Positions 1 through 11,148 of a stretch of 60,000 nt of DNA are shown piece by piece. Made by a program: the position numbers and the translations under genes. The stretch's first letter is position 1. Each line of letters begins with the position of its first letter. The stretch lies in contig CM060731.1 in the NCBI GenBank assembly GCA_030704615.1, positions 33,854,001-33,914,000 of the forward strand. The letters run 5' to 3'. This DNA is from Takakia lepidozioides (taxonomy: Eukaryota > Streptophyta > Takakiopsida > Takakiales > Takakiaceae). A model generated the notes under the pieces. It worked only from the letters and a program-made list of their open reading frames with translations, did no database searches and was not told the DNA's origin.

Positions 1-2789
1 TTGAAGGGTAGAATCATAGCCTTGCTGTACTCCCTTGCAGCTGGAGTTTTAGGTGGGTTAAAAGCAGCATTGCCCCATACCTCAGACTGTGGTGGCTGTG
101 GTGTGGCTGTTGTAACAACAGGGTCAGCTACTGGCACAGTGACTTGTTGTGGTGTTGGTGGCAGTTGCTCTTGTACCATTGGCATCTCCTGTACCTCCTG
201 TGAAGATGACTGAAAAGCTAAAGTTCTCGCTTTTAAAGAAGCCATTAGCTGTTCCTCAGGTACACAGACTCTTTTGTCGATATTTGAAGTGAGGTCCTCC
301 ACTTGAGTCTGTAGGCCGTCTACATCCTCCTGTAACTTTGCTATTCTACTATAGACATTGTCTATAGTAGTTGTGGTAATGTCCTGCACTTGCAGCCTGA
401 GCTCATTCATCTCTTTTTGGTTGAGCTTTCGTGGTGCTTTGCCCTCCACTGGCCCTTGTGCTAACCAGACCTGCATAAGGTGGTTATCCACCAAGTTGCT
501 TGTGGTTCCTCTGAGAGTGTGCTCCTCTCTTTGTTTGTACACATCTAACTGCTGTTGTAAAGCTTCCATGCGCTTCGCATGAGGGTCAACCAGATTCGCA
601 TAGGCAGCAGCCAGATTGTTGGCTTCCTTCCAAGCTTTGTTAGCCACAGAGAGTTCATTTCTATTGGCTATGATTGTTTGTTGCAACTCCAAGATGTGTC
701 TCTCTTGGTCAGCTTCAACCTACCTGTATTGCTTGAAAGTATGCTCATTGCGACAGATTGTATTCTTCATCTCGACAATGAGTTGTACTTGCTCCACATT
801 CTCTGCCTCTTCCTTCGTACATCTTTCCGCTTGACTGTTTATTTCCATTGTAGATTGGTCAAGCATAGTTGAGAGTGTAGCACATTGGATGGCCATCCTG
901 TCATGCACTGTCTGCAACTCCGTATGTAGTGCATTTACTTGTTGCAACTTGTTTTCATGCTTCACCTGCATTTGGTATAGTTGTTGTTTATGTGCTTCGT
1001 GCAATTGATCTTGCGCGAGGCCTGCCTCAATCAATTATTCCTTGGCCAATTGCAAAGCCTCTTCTGTATTCTCCAAGTCTTGCTGCATCTTGAGAGTGAC
1101 CTTCTCATCGACCTTGTTTGCACACTCAGTGGCTAGTTGAGCCTCAAACTCCTTCCTGAGTTCCTCTCTCAAGGCTGTCAATTGGGTAGTTGGAACATGT
1201 GATTTGACATAAGTCCCCAACAAATTAAGTGTCCTGCCTATGGAACTCATAAGCATTGCCTGTTGAGGGTCATCATGGTGAGCTTGTTGTTGTTCTCCTT
1301 CTCCCTGATCCTCAACAGTGTGATGTCTCACGAACCAGTCAGGCCATTGTCCCACCAGATTTTCTTCCTGAACCACTTCTTCCGTAACTAATGCTGCAGT
1401 GTCCTGACATTCTACCTGTGGTACCTCCGGCACAAGTGTGTGTATTATATATATCTCAGGATTTCTTGTGGGCAACTGTTGCACCTCTGGAATCTCTGTC
1501 TCCTTGACCAAACCAAAATATTCATAGAGAAGGTCTCCCTTCTCAATTTCTGCCACTATCTGTTCTGTAGTGGGAATATCTAACTCTTCTTTTTCCAAAT
1601 CAATTATTTCTGGTTGAGCTGCATGAACAACTTGTAACCTTGTGACAAGCCGATCAGCTGGCTGTGATGGTTGTGATACTGAAGTAACTTCCTCCTCCCT
1701 CTTTGAAGGTCCTGCTTCCAGTAACAACAGTTCTCTGTGCTGTTGTGCCCCTTCCTGCACATGAGCTTGGGAAACATTATCATGTGGAATCCGTGAAGCC
1801 AGTGGATCCGCCACTACATTCTTTCCCCGCCTCTGTCTCTTATTCTCGGGTTGCCCTGCCAGTCCACCCTCACTGTGTGAAGAGCCTTGCTCTTCCATTG
1901 CAGTGGTTTCTGGCTCAAACACTCCCATCTCCTTTCTTTCTCGTGCATCAATGATGCGAGAATCAAGAATTATTTGAGCAATGATTGGGCCAGACACTAT
2001 GATAGGAGACTTTGCGGCAGTACTCTGTAATCTTTTCATCTCCTCTACCAGCGCGTTGTACATTATGTCCGCCCATTCTACCTCTTCTCCCCTCAGGGCT
2101 TTGAGTATTTCCTCTGTGAAGGATCTGCTCAAGTACTGTTGGTTCTGTTTCATGGCAAACAGAACGTTTAATACCTGGCCTACCTCCTTTAGCCCTGGGT
2201 ACACGGCTTTGGTACAAGCGTAACCCTGAGTTTTAAAGAAACTCCCTTCTTGGAATAAGTCCCCTATTTGCAGTCTTGCCCTGTGCCCCTCCACATGCAC
2301 TTGACCTGCTGGCAATTGAAACAATTGCTGTAGGTATAGGGGAGTAATTTCTAATTCCACTCCCTTCACTGTTGTTGCTCCTGTCTTAGGCTCGAAGTTT
2401 TGCAAGAATTGTAACATGTACTGTCGATGGTGCAATGTCCGATCTTTGCTTTGCAATCCTTGCAATCTCAGCTCCTTCAGTATCTGTATCGCCTGTGGGG
2501 TAGCAATCGTTTGTTTCTGCAGAATTGTGGTGCTCTTCACCCTGATTTCCTCCATTCCTCTCACTCTCTTCATTCTAGACCCACAAAAATGTTTTGGCTG
2601 TAACAACTGAAGAAATGCCTGTAGTGCACACAACATAAACGTATGGTTGCCACAAAAAGCTATGGGCAATTTCTTGTAAGCCTGTGGGGCTTGCAAGCAT
2701 CGCTCAAGAGAAAAGATCTGCTTTGTTGTTTCGTCCCTATGCCACTGCGTAAGTAGTATTGCAAGCGTATAGTCTGTTAGTTCTTCCAT
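1..2789 (-). pseudogene. Accessory ORF (aORF) of element A, coiled-coil protein with two in-frame stops, partial
   Basis: One reading frame runs from the ATG at 2789 to the window edge, broken only by TAA at 1035-1037 and TAG at 720-722; the frame stays open and similar in character across both stops, giving at least about 929 residues. Residues 1-290 are about 65-70% identical by eye to the aORF of copy E (39800-40948), so this is a conserved element protein, not a chance ORF. The middle (about residues 290-500) is acidic and low in complexity. From about residue 500 on it is rich in Gln, Glu, Leu, Lys and Ala with heptad-like spacing, suggesting a long coiled coil; the last part is Pro/Thr/Gln-rich. 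No catalytic motif, signal peptide or membrane segment is seen. Function is unknown; extra proteins in this position occur in Tat/Athila elements. Confidence 0.7.
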
Positions 2790-3050
2790 AGCTTCGAAGC
2801 TATCGCATTGATGGTTTGTCCCTTCACGACACCCGTTACTTAGAACGACGCCGTCTCTTGCACCAGTTCCCCTCCAATTTCTTGATCCCTTCTCTGGCTT
2901 TTGATTGGTTGTAGCCGCTGTGACTGAATTTTTGATTTAATGTTTTTTAGTGGACTTTCCCTGCTAGATAGTCCACTAGGATCACACATGTAACAAGAAT
3001 TTCACTTTTCTGTACTTGCCGTTTGTTCCGTTCCCCTTTTTCCGTATTGA
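2790..3050 (-). other. Spacer between pol tail and aORF of element A
   Basis: About 260 bp between the end of the pol frame and the aORF start. It has no convincing ORF. The equivalent stretch in copy E (39372-39799) is also non-coding, so the aORF probably needs its own promoter, splicing or reinitiation. Confidence 0.5.
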
Positions 3051-3289
3051 TTAATGGGCCCGCCATTCATCCGAATTGACCGCGCTAAGTAGGTACTTTG
3101 ACGTCCATTCTTGTCGTCTTTCTTGATGACACCCGTTCTTGCACTTCCTTCTCAGCTGTGTATCGCGTCCTGACTTCCACGTGTCTATTTTAAAACTGGT
3201 TTCCGTCCTTTCTTCCGTCGGCCATTTTCCTGAAGTTAATGTGCGTCCACCTGTCACTGATTCTATGGATTGTGTAACCCTAGTAGGCT

Positions 3290-3605
3290 GTGTTGAGCTG
3301 TGACAGGCTGTGATGCACTGTGGTAAGCTGTGATAGGCTGTGACACGTTGTGGTAGGTTGTGATAGACTGTGTTGCGCCGTGCTGGGCTGTTATAGGCTG
3401 TGTTTCGTCGTGATGGGCTGTGATAGGCTGTGTCACGTCGTGATGGGCTGTGATAGGCTGTGTCACGTTGTGATTGGCTGTGATAGGCTGTGTTTCGCCT
3501 TGATGGGCTGTGATAGGCTGTGTCACGTCGTGCTTGGCTGTGATAGGCTGTGTTTCGCCTTGATGGGCTGTGATAGGCTGTGGTTCGTTTGTTTTGCCCG
3601 CCCTG
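3290..3605 (-). repeat. 30-bp tandem repeat coding the decapeptide tail
   Basis: Roughly ten imperfect copies of a 30-bp unit built on TGTGATAGGCTGTG. Because 30 is a multiple of three, all reading frames stay open, which produces spurious ORFs on both strands. The GGCTGTGA core is also the unit of the tandem repeat inside the LTR of the same element (18310-18490). Confidence 0.9.
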
Positions 3606-3741
3606 GTCATATATGCTCGGCCTAGCTACAAGTGCTCCATACTCCGTTCGTAACACTGGTGCAGCCCGTGACTGCTCTTGCGTTTCAACATGCAAATCAT
3701 GCTCCAATGGTTTGTCATGGATACCACTGTACCCCTTCAAC

Positions 3742-3747
3742 TTATTG
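3742..3747. repeat. Target-site duplication, left side of transposon F (TTATTG)
   Basis: TTATTG here is repeated at 11149-11154 on the other side of transposon F. The uninterrupted sequence in element B (45684-45689) has TTATTG once. The exact length (5 to 7 bp) is uncertain because the transposon begins with a G run. Confidence 0.8.
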
Positions 3748-3787
3748 GGGGGGTTGCTATTTCATGAGCGGCATGAGCATGAGCGGA
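3748..3787 (+). repeat. Left terminal inverted repeat of transposon F
   Basis: A G run is followed by TTGCTATTTCATGAGC and two more CATGAGC units, then a run of A. It matches the reverse complement of 11109-11148 and of 36180-36223. Confidence 0.85.
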
Positions 3788-3894
3788 AAAAAAAAAAAAA
3801 GCATGAGCAGACCATTGTAAGTCCACGGAAATAGGGTTAGGAGGCACGGAAATAGGGTCATGTGAAGTTGGAATGTGGCACCAGTGGACTTGAA

Positions 3895-5387
3895 ATGCAA
3901 CATTTTATTGCATTTACTTGCCGAAAATGGCTAAGTCCCAGATCTGACTAGGCCCGGAACTGGAAAAATGGCGCCGAATTTCCGATTTTGGTGCCAGTTA
4001 GATCTGGGACTTAGCCATTTTAGGCCCCGAACTAGAACAATGGCGTTTTTTTTTTTTTTTTTTTTTTTGTTTTTTTGTTTTTTTTTTGTTTTTTGTTTTT
4101 TGTTTTTTGTTTTTTTTTTTTTTTCGGTGCCATTTTACCAGTTCGGGGCCTAAAATGGCTAAGTCCCAGATCTGACTGGGCCTGGAACTGGAAAAATGGT
4201 GCCGAATTTCCGATTTTGGTGCCAGCCACCTTAAGGACTTAGCCATTTTCGGCCCTGAAAGTACCCACTGGCTATGCCTCTGCTTTCAAAAAACATGTGG
4301 TCAAACAAAAGTTGAGCCATTTGAAGTCGCTCTAGTACTTGAGATGGAGAGTGGGTGAGGTCTGTATGGTGGAGTCTTTTAGCAAAGGTGCCATTGGCTT
4401 GACTTATATAACGTGATAGAATGGTTTCTCCTCTTTTCACCATTTCCGTATCACTAGAAGAAGACCTGCTTACATCTATAAGTGCAAGGTGTTAGCATAG
4501 TTAACACTTGTATGTGGAAGAGAGCTTGATAGATAGCTCTTAAGTTACAAGCTGTTGCAGGGTTTGCAAGAAGAAAGTCTTGTGGTGTTTATGTACAAGA
4601 GGAGGTCTTCAAGAAGAGCATCATTGAAAGTTTGAGAGCTTGTGAAGAAACTCTGTTCTACAAGTGTTGCAGGGTTTGAGGAGTTCAAGAAGAGCTCGGG
4701 TGTTAAGGAAGCAAGTGGTGCATGTGTGGAGTATGGTTTCAGCTTGTGGTAGTCTTCAACTTCCATTTTTCCTGTTCGGGGCCGAAAATGGCTAAGTCCC
4801 AGATCTGATAGGGCGCGGAACTGGAAAAATGGTGTCGAATTTCCAGTTGCGGTTCCAGCCATCGTAGGGACTTAGCTATTTTCAGGGTCTGGAACTGGAA
4901 AAATGGCGCCATTTTTCCATTTGGGGCCGAAAATGGCTAAGTCCTAGATCTGACTGGGCCCCGAACTGGAAAAATGGCGCCGAATTTCCGATTTTGGGTG
5001 CCAGCCAGATCTGGGACTTAGCCGTTTTCGGCCCCGAACTGGAAAAATGGCCGTTTTTTTTTTTTTTTTTTTTTCGGCACCATTTTTCCAGTTCGGGGCC
5101 TAAAATGGCTAAGTCCCAGATCTGACTGGGCCCAGAAATGAAAAAATGGCGCCGAATTTCCGATTTTGGGTGCCAGTCAGATCTGGGACTTAGCCGTTTT
5201 CGACCCCGAATAAGAGAAATGGCGTTTTTTTTTTTTTTTTTTTCGGCGCCATTTTTCCAGTTCGGGCCGAAAATGGCTAAGTCCCAGATCTGACTGGGCC
5301 CAGAACTGGAAAAATGGCGCCGAATTTCCGATTTTGGGTGCCAGTCAGATCAGGGACTTAGCCGTTTTCGGCCCTGAACTAAAAATA

Positions 5388-5418
<31 letters not shown>

Positions 5419-5563
5419 TCGGCGCCATTTATCCAGTTCGGGGCCGAAAATGGCTAAGTCCCAGATCTGACTGGGCCCAGAAATGGAAAAATGGCGCCGA
5501 ATTTCCGATTTTGGGTGCCAGTCAGATCTGGGACTTAGCCGTTTTCGGCCCCGAACTAGAAAA

Positions 5564-5594
<31 letters not shown>

Positions 5595-5650
5595 CGGCGC
5601 CATTTTTCCATTTCGGGGCCGAAAATGGCTAAGTCCCAGATCTGACTGGC
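3895..5650. repeat. Inverted/tandem satellite array 1 of transposon F (about 170-190 bp units with poly-T cores)
   Basis: Units contain CTAAGTCCCAGATCTGACTG and its reverse complement, joined by ATGGCGCCGAATTTCCGATT and by homopolymer T tracts of about 20 bases (for example 5053-5077, 5223-5243, 5572-5594). Spacing of successive T tracts is about 170-177 bp at 5050-5600. A (TA)n run lies at 5386-5410. Every unit is close to an inverted repeat about its T tract, so the region could fold into long hairpins. A unique stretch of about 510 bp (4255-4770) interrupts the array; no gene is seen there. Confidence 0.9.
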
Positions 5651-5936
5651 ACCAAAATCGGAAATTCGGCGCCATTTTTCCAGTCATGTAGGTAATTCGA
5701 AGAGCGGATGGATGGAAATCCGGCGCCGGATTTCCATCCACCAGGTAAGTCGGCGCGCAAAATTTCCGTCATGCAGGTAATTCGAAGAGCGGATGGATGA
5801 AAATCCGGCGCCGGATTTCCATCCATCCGCTCTTCGAATTACCTGCATGACTGGAAAAATGGCGCCGAATTTCCGATTTTGGGTGCTAGTCAGATCTGGG
5901 ACTTAGCCGTTTTCGGCCCCGAACTGGACAAATGGC

Positions 5937-5967
<31 letters not shown>

Positions 5968-6308
5968 CGGCGATATTTTCCATTTCGTTGCCGAAAATGG
6001 CTAAGTCCCAGATCTGACTGGCACCAAAATCGGAAATTCGGCGCCATTTTTCCAGTGTTGCAGGTAATTCAAAGAGCGGATGGATGGAAATCCGGCGCCG
6101 GATTTCCATCCACCAGGTAAGTCGGCGCGCAAAATTTCCGTCATGCAGGTAATTCGAAGAGCGGATGGATGAAAATCCGGCGCCGGATTTCCATCCATCC
6201 GTTCTTCGAATTACCTGCATGACTGGAAAAATGGCGCCGAATTTCCGATTTTGGGTGCCAGTCAGATCTGGGACTTAGCCGTTTTCAGCCCTGAACTCGG
6301 AAAATGGC

Positions 6309-6340
<32 letters not shown>

Positions 6341-6800
6341 GCGCCATATTTCCATTTCGGGGCCGAAAATGGCTAAGTCCCAGATCTGACTTGCACCAAA
6401 ATCGAAAATTCGGCGCCATTTTTCCAGTCATGCAGGTAATTCGAAGAGCGGATGGATGGAAATCCGGCGCCGGATTTCCATCCACCAGGTAAGTCGGCGC
6501 GCAAAATTTCCGTCATGCAGGTAATTCGAAGAGCGGATGGATGAAAATCCGGCGCCGGATTTCCATCCATCCGCTCTTCGAATTACCTGCATGACTGGAA
6601 AAATGGCGCCGAATTTCCGATTTTGGGTGCCAGTCAGATATGGGACTTTGCCGTTTTCGGCCCTGAACTGGAAAAATGGCGTTTTTGTTTTTTTTTTTTG
6701 GCGCCATATTTCCATTTCGGGGCCGAAAATGGCTAAGTCCCAGATCTGACTTGCACCAAAATCGGAAATTCGGCGCCATTTTTTCCAGTCATGCAGGTAA
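5600..6800. repeat. Higher-order repeat of about 370 bp with perfect palindromes
   Basis: Poly-T tracts at about 5938, 6308 and 6682 are spaced about 370 bp. Each unit combines the array-1 unit with two palindromes centred on GGCGCC, such as GGAAATCCGGCGCCGGATTT, separated by GGTAAGTCGGCGCGCAAAAT. Copies are nearly identical, so the amplification is recent. Confidence 0.9.
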
Positions 6801-8400
6801 TTCGAAGAGCGGATGGATGGAAATCCGGCGCCGGATTTCCATCCACCAGGTAAGTCGGCGCGCAAAATTTCCGTCATGCAGGTAATTCGAAGAGCGGATG
6901 GATGGAAATCCGGCGCCGGATTTCCATCCGCAAGGTTGGTCGGAGAGCGGATGGATGGAGATCCGGCACCGGATTTCCATCCTGCAGGTAAGTGGAATCC
7001 CGGATGGATGGAAATCCGGCGCCGAATTTCCATCCTGCAGGTAATTCGAATCCCGGATGGATGGAAATTCGGCGCCGGATTTCCATCCAGCAGGTAAGTG
7101 GAATCCCGGATGGATGGAAATTCGGCGCCGGATTTCCATCCAGCAGGTAAGTGGAATCCCGGATGGATGGAAATTCGGCGCCGCATTTCCCTCCAGCAGG
7201 TTACTAGAATCCCGGATGGATCGAAATCCGGCACCGAATTTCCCTCCTGCAGGTAATTCATCGCTGAGAATTACCTTCCTGCAGGTAATTCTGATCGATG
7301 AATTACCGTCCTGCAGGTAATTCTCAGCGATGAATTACCTTCCCACCTTCGTCGATAAGAATTACCTGCAGGAAGGTAATTCATTGATCAGAATTACCTG
7401 CAGGAAGGTAATTCTCAGCGATGAAATACCTGGCGAATGGAAATTCGGCGCCGAATATCAATACGCCAGCGATCCGACTTACCTGCTGGATGGAAATTCG
7501 GTGCTGGATTTCCATCCATCCGGGGATTCGAATTACCTGCAGGATGGATATGCGGCGCCGGATTTCGATCGATCCGGGATTTCACTTACCTGCTGGATGG
7601 AAATTCGGCGCCGGATTTCCATCCATCCGGGATTGTACTTACCTGCTGGGTGGAAATTCGGCGCCGAATTTCCATCCGGAGGCTGGTCTCTGTCGGAGAG
7701 GTGTCGGCCTCTCCGCCGCTCTGTTGGATATTCGGTGCCGAATTTCCGTCCGGCGGTTGAAATATGACGGCCAGGTGCCGACCTCTCCCCCCTCCCCAAC
7801 CGCATTGGAACGGCCCCGGATTGAAATTCGGCGCCGTTTTCCCATCTGGGGAGGTTTTTATGTCGGCCAGTTTTCAGTCTGACACCCCGACAAGACTTCC
7901 TTGGGGGGCCCGGATGGAAATTCGGCGCCGAATCTCCATCCAAGGGATGCTCTCTGTCGAACACGTGCCGACCTCTACGCCCGAGGCGACTTCATCCGGG
8001 CGTCCCCTATTCGATATTCGGTGCCGAATTTCCGTCCGGGGGTTGAAATGTGACGGCCAAGTGCCGGCCTCTCCCCCCTCCCCGACTGCATCCGAACCGC
8101 CCCGGATGGAAATTCGGCGCCGTTTTTCCATCTGGGGATGTTTTTATGCCGGCCAGTTTTCGGCCTGACCCCCCGACACGACATCCTTTACCTGCTGGAT
8201 GGAAATTCGGCGCCGAATCTCCATCCAGGGGATGTTCTCTGTCGCACACGCGCCGGCCTCTGCGCCCGAGGCGACTTCATCCGGGCTTCCCCTGTTGGAT
8301 ATTGGGTGCCGAATTTCCATTCGGGGGTAGTATGTGACGGCACGGTGCCGGCTTCTCCCCTTCAGCCGTCATCATCCGGACGGCCCCCCACTTTCTGACT
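6800..8400. repeat. Palindrome arrays 2 and 3 of transposon F (GGCGCC-centred)
   Basis: From 6800 to 7260, palindromes of the type GGAAATTCGGCGCCGAATTT, with C/T variants, recur every 60-70 bp with GGATGGAT/ATCCATCC arms and CAGGTAAGT or CAGGTAATTC spacers. At 7250-7430 short units of GGTAATTC/GAATTACC alternate with CTGCAGG. From 7430 to 8400 the palindromes continue in GC-rich spacers at longer intervals. Reading frames here (for example repeated DGNPAPDFHPS) are by-products of the repeats. Confidence 0.9.
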
Positions 8401-8623
8401 GCATACCGTTGGCAGTTATTGCGCAAAGACCAGGGGCCGCATTCCGGAGACAAGGTTCATTAACACTCTGACTGTGGATTTTTGAGATAGTTGGCTCCCT
8501 GGATTTGGATCAGGCTTCGTCGCTCGGACAAATCGGCATCGCATTCATTCCCTTCGCTGCATCCCCCTTCTACCAGGGAGCTTCCCCGCACTCCATCCTG
8601 GGAGTCTTGTGTGCACATCTCCC

Positions 8624-10709
8624 ATGGCGGAAAACCCGAGCGCTACAGTGTACTGCCCTCCTCACGAGCATAGAGCTTCATTTCCGTGCAGAGGGGACAC
8701 CTGCCGGTTGATGGAGAAATATCTGTGCGTTCGATACCACCTGAAACCGGGGTCGGTTTTTTGGAGGAGGAAAGGAAGGACTCTAACGGCCTTGTTGTCG
8801 AGAGTATTGTTGTGCTCCACGATGATTTCGGCGATGGCAGGGAATGGCGAGTTCCACCATTGGACAACGTCATATACAGGGCTGTTGGGGACTTCATTTG
8901 CCTGCCAAATGCACCTTCTATCCTGGCGCCTTCCACGAAACAATCCGCGAATCAGAGAGTGGCTACCTCAAAGAGAGAAGTCCGCAACGAAGTAAATCCA
9001 GAGCCGAACCCATCCATGAAGACGAGCCAGAGCCGGGTTGTTCACAACCTGTCCGACTCAGACGAGGTCATGGAAGTTCCGAGGTCGTCCTGGAGATCAG
9101 GCAAGTCCTCAATGGACGTTAGTGGAGGAGGGAGTCATATTCCCAGCACGAGCACCGCAGTTCGATCTATTCTTGAAATTCTGCGAGGGCTTCACCTGGA
9201 GGGACACCGGTCGGAGCTGGCCGGGCTGGACTACAGCAAGTTCGCAATTAAATCGGTTACATGTCTTCCCGCCGACGTCGACGATAATATCTTCTTTGAG
9301 TTCCCTCCTCGGGCGGACTACTCGAGGGCGTCCGGAATGTTGACAGATATGGATAGAAAACATGACGGTCATCCTTGGTGCGTTACCAAAACCACCAGCA
9401 TGAAGATGCTCGATGGTGTGCGGGTGCACTACGTTGTTTGTGCAGGCGCGTTGCGGTGTTTCTCCCCAACTTGCTTCCACTTTAAATCCAGAGGTCACAG
9501 GAACGAGACCGATTGGACAGGCACAGCTCATCAACCATTTCGAGCTCAGGAGAAGGTTCCGAACTCCACATTTAAGTGTGCGCATTGCAAAGAACCACCA
9601 CACTGCATGTCTGTTTGTAATGCCAAGCAGTTCTATGTGTTGCACCGTTTCCCTGACCTCACCCGAGCTTGCATACACGTTGGTTCCCATTGTCACAAAT
9701 TGGCGAGGGGGAACTCGCGGGAGGCTGCCCACGAAGCAGAGCAGCTCGTTTAGGAGGAGGTTAAGTTGAGACCGGGTGCCAAACCCAAACAGATACAGCT
9801 CCAAGCCGCCCATAAGATGGCATTGGCCAGAATTATGTCGGAAGACGGCTCCGATAGAGTTCCTCTCGACGAGAAGGAAATGGAGGCATTGCTGGAGTCG
9901 GTGTCCCACGTATGTTCACCGAATGTCCGAAACCACATTGTCTCATGCAAACAGAAAATTGGGCGTGGCTCGGATATGCACTCCATTCTGGAGGTGAAGC
10001 GACGATGTGGATATGACTACATTCATGGAAGTAGGTTTCCAGGACAAGGGACTGAGGCAGATCGTTGTTTCGTATTCAAAATGTCCACGTATGGACCTGG
10101 CAGCGGCGTCGAACTGGTTGACAGGATGACGAGTAGGAACTTGTCAAACAGTTGGGTCATGTTCGACCATATCAAGTGAATTACAAATCACCAGTGGGTG
10201 ACAATGGGTGCACATGTCTACGACACCCACTGCAGGATGCTAATGACAATTGCTATTTGTGAGATGAAAGGAGAGGACACACAATCGGAGATGCTTCTTT
10301 GGCAGGGAATAAACGAACAGATGGCCGAGGCGGGATTGCCCCCTCCGAATTTCCGTGGTTTCATGGCGGACAACGCACAAGCAAATTGGGCTGCCATCCG
10401 AAGGGCGTACGGGCAAGACCCCAATGTTCCCATGGAAGGCAAGGAGAGATCTTGTGGGTTCCATTTTCTGCAAAGCCTTTCGCAGTACACAACTAGGCTC
10501 GTGGCGCCAGATTTCAGAGAGGAGCACCGTTCCATGTGCCTTGCGTGGAAGCGCGCTCCTACCTTAGATGATGCAGAGACACAGTTTGCATGCATACGGG
10601 CTTGGTGGACATCGTCAGGTGTTGTAAGGAAATCAGACGAGGGAGCAATGGTCAGTTGGCTAGCATGGTGGCATTATCGTTTCCTCCAGTTCGGCGACTA
10701 TATGCGGGA
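8624..10709 (+). pseudogene. MULE-like DDE transposase of transposon F, with stops and a frameshift
   Basis: A frame starting ATG at 8624 shifts at the T run near 8758 and then runs to 10709 with only two in-frame stops, TAG at 9751-9753 and TGA at 10177-10179. The middle has a Cys/His cluster (CFSPTCFHFKSRGH, then CAHC) like the zinc-binding part N-terminal to MULE-type catalytic domains. The catalytic region shows HQWVTMGAHVYD, then GFMADNAQANW (the second Asp) and CGFHF, in the order expected for MULE transposases. The frame stops being protein-like at GAG followed by GTGAGT, a good splice donor, so C-terminal exons are lost or unrecognised. The protein must act in trans if this element ever moved recently. 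Superfamily from motif order only. Confidence 0.6.
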
Positions 10710-11108
10710 GGTGAGTTGCACGTCCGAACATGCTAAGTCCGAACTGGCTAAGTCCGAACATACACTGGAAAAATGGCGCCGAATTACCTGTCATGAGGGG
10801 ACCTATAGCCGCCGAATTCGGCACCATTTTTCGCCAGAGAGACCTATTACCGCGAAATACGTCGCCGTTTTTCAGGTTACGGACCCTATTACCGCGAAAT
10901 TCGGCGCCATATTTGCACATGTCGCTGGGAATTGGCATGAGCGGAAGACGAAATATCATGAGCACAACTGTCAAAACTGCAATTTTCCCCTCAAGGGGCC
11001 GAATAATATATTTGTTTTTCCTGACATATTGCATTAAATTATTGTTTTTTATTGTTTTTTATTTTCGAAATTTGTACTTCTGCTCATGAAAACCGATTGT
11101 CTTACTAC
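10710..11108 (+). other. Right subterminal region of transposon F
   Basis: No gene. It contains GCTAAGTCC repeats, ATGGCGCCGAATTACC and GAAATTCGGCGCC palindrome halves like those of the left arrays, further CATGAGC units (about 10937-10962), and an AT-rich stretch near 11040-11065. Confidence 0.6.
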
Positions 11109-11148
11109 TCCGCTCATGCCGCTCATGCTCATGAAATAGCAAACCTCC
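11109..11148 (-). repeat. Right terminal inverted repeat of transposon F
   Basis: The reverse complement reads GGAGGTTTGCTATTTCATGA with three CATGAGC units, matching the left end. The next six bases, TTATTG, repeat 3742-3747. Confidence 0.85.

Larger units (their letters stand above)
3051..3747 (-). pseudogene. C-terminal tail of element A pol with decapeptide repeats (cut off by transposon F)
   Basis: This is the 3' end of the pol frame whose upstream part resumes at 11149; in copy B (45372-45754) the two halves are continuous. After a short basic linker the protein carries about ten copies of a 10-residue unit of the type TAYHSPSRRN, followed by a Thr/Ser/Arg/Trp-rich end. The repeat lies beyond the normal end of a Ty3 integrase. 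Copy E has the same architecture with fewer units of type TAYHSPPQHH. The role is unknown; the Tyr-Ser-Pro content recalls flexible phosphorylatable tails, which is inference only. Confidence 0.75.
3748..11148 (+). mobile_element. DNA transposon F (7.4 kb) with MULE-like transposase and palindrome arrays
   Basis: The ends are inverted: the left end has a G run then TTGCTATTTCATGAGC, and the right end, reverse complemented, has GGAGGTTTGCTATTTCATGA. Both ends carry further CATGAGC repeats just inside, as transposase-binding sites often do. The insertion splits the pol frame of element A, and copy B shows the empty site, so the boundaries are well supported. Inside are, in order, inverted satellite arrays (3895-8400), a broken transposase gene (8624-10709) and a 440-bp right terminal region. 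A 6-bp duplication is not the usual 9-11 bp of plant MULEs, so the superfamily stays open. A related end is at 36223. Confidence 0.85.

Noticed and set aside
3263-3625. Open frames on both strands across the 30-bp repeat (repeated CDRLC or PITAHH units)
   Set aside because: A 30-bp repeat without stops keeps all frames open. Only the minus frame continuous with pol in copy B is supported.
3968-8337. Many short ORFs with poly-Phe, poly-Lys or repeated DGNPAPDFHPS
   Set aside because: They are translations of poly-T tracts and palindromic satellites, present in several frames, with no sign of constraint.
8138-8400. Promoter or first exon of the transposase in the GC-rich palindromes
   Set aside because: No start codon context or similarity; the coding character begins near 8624.
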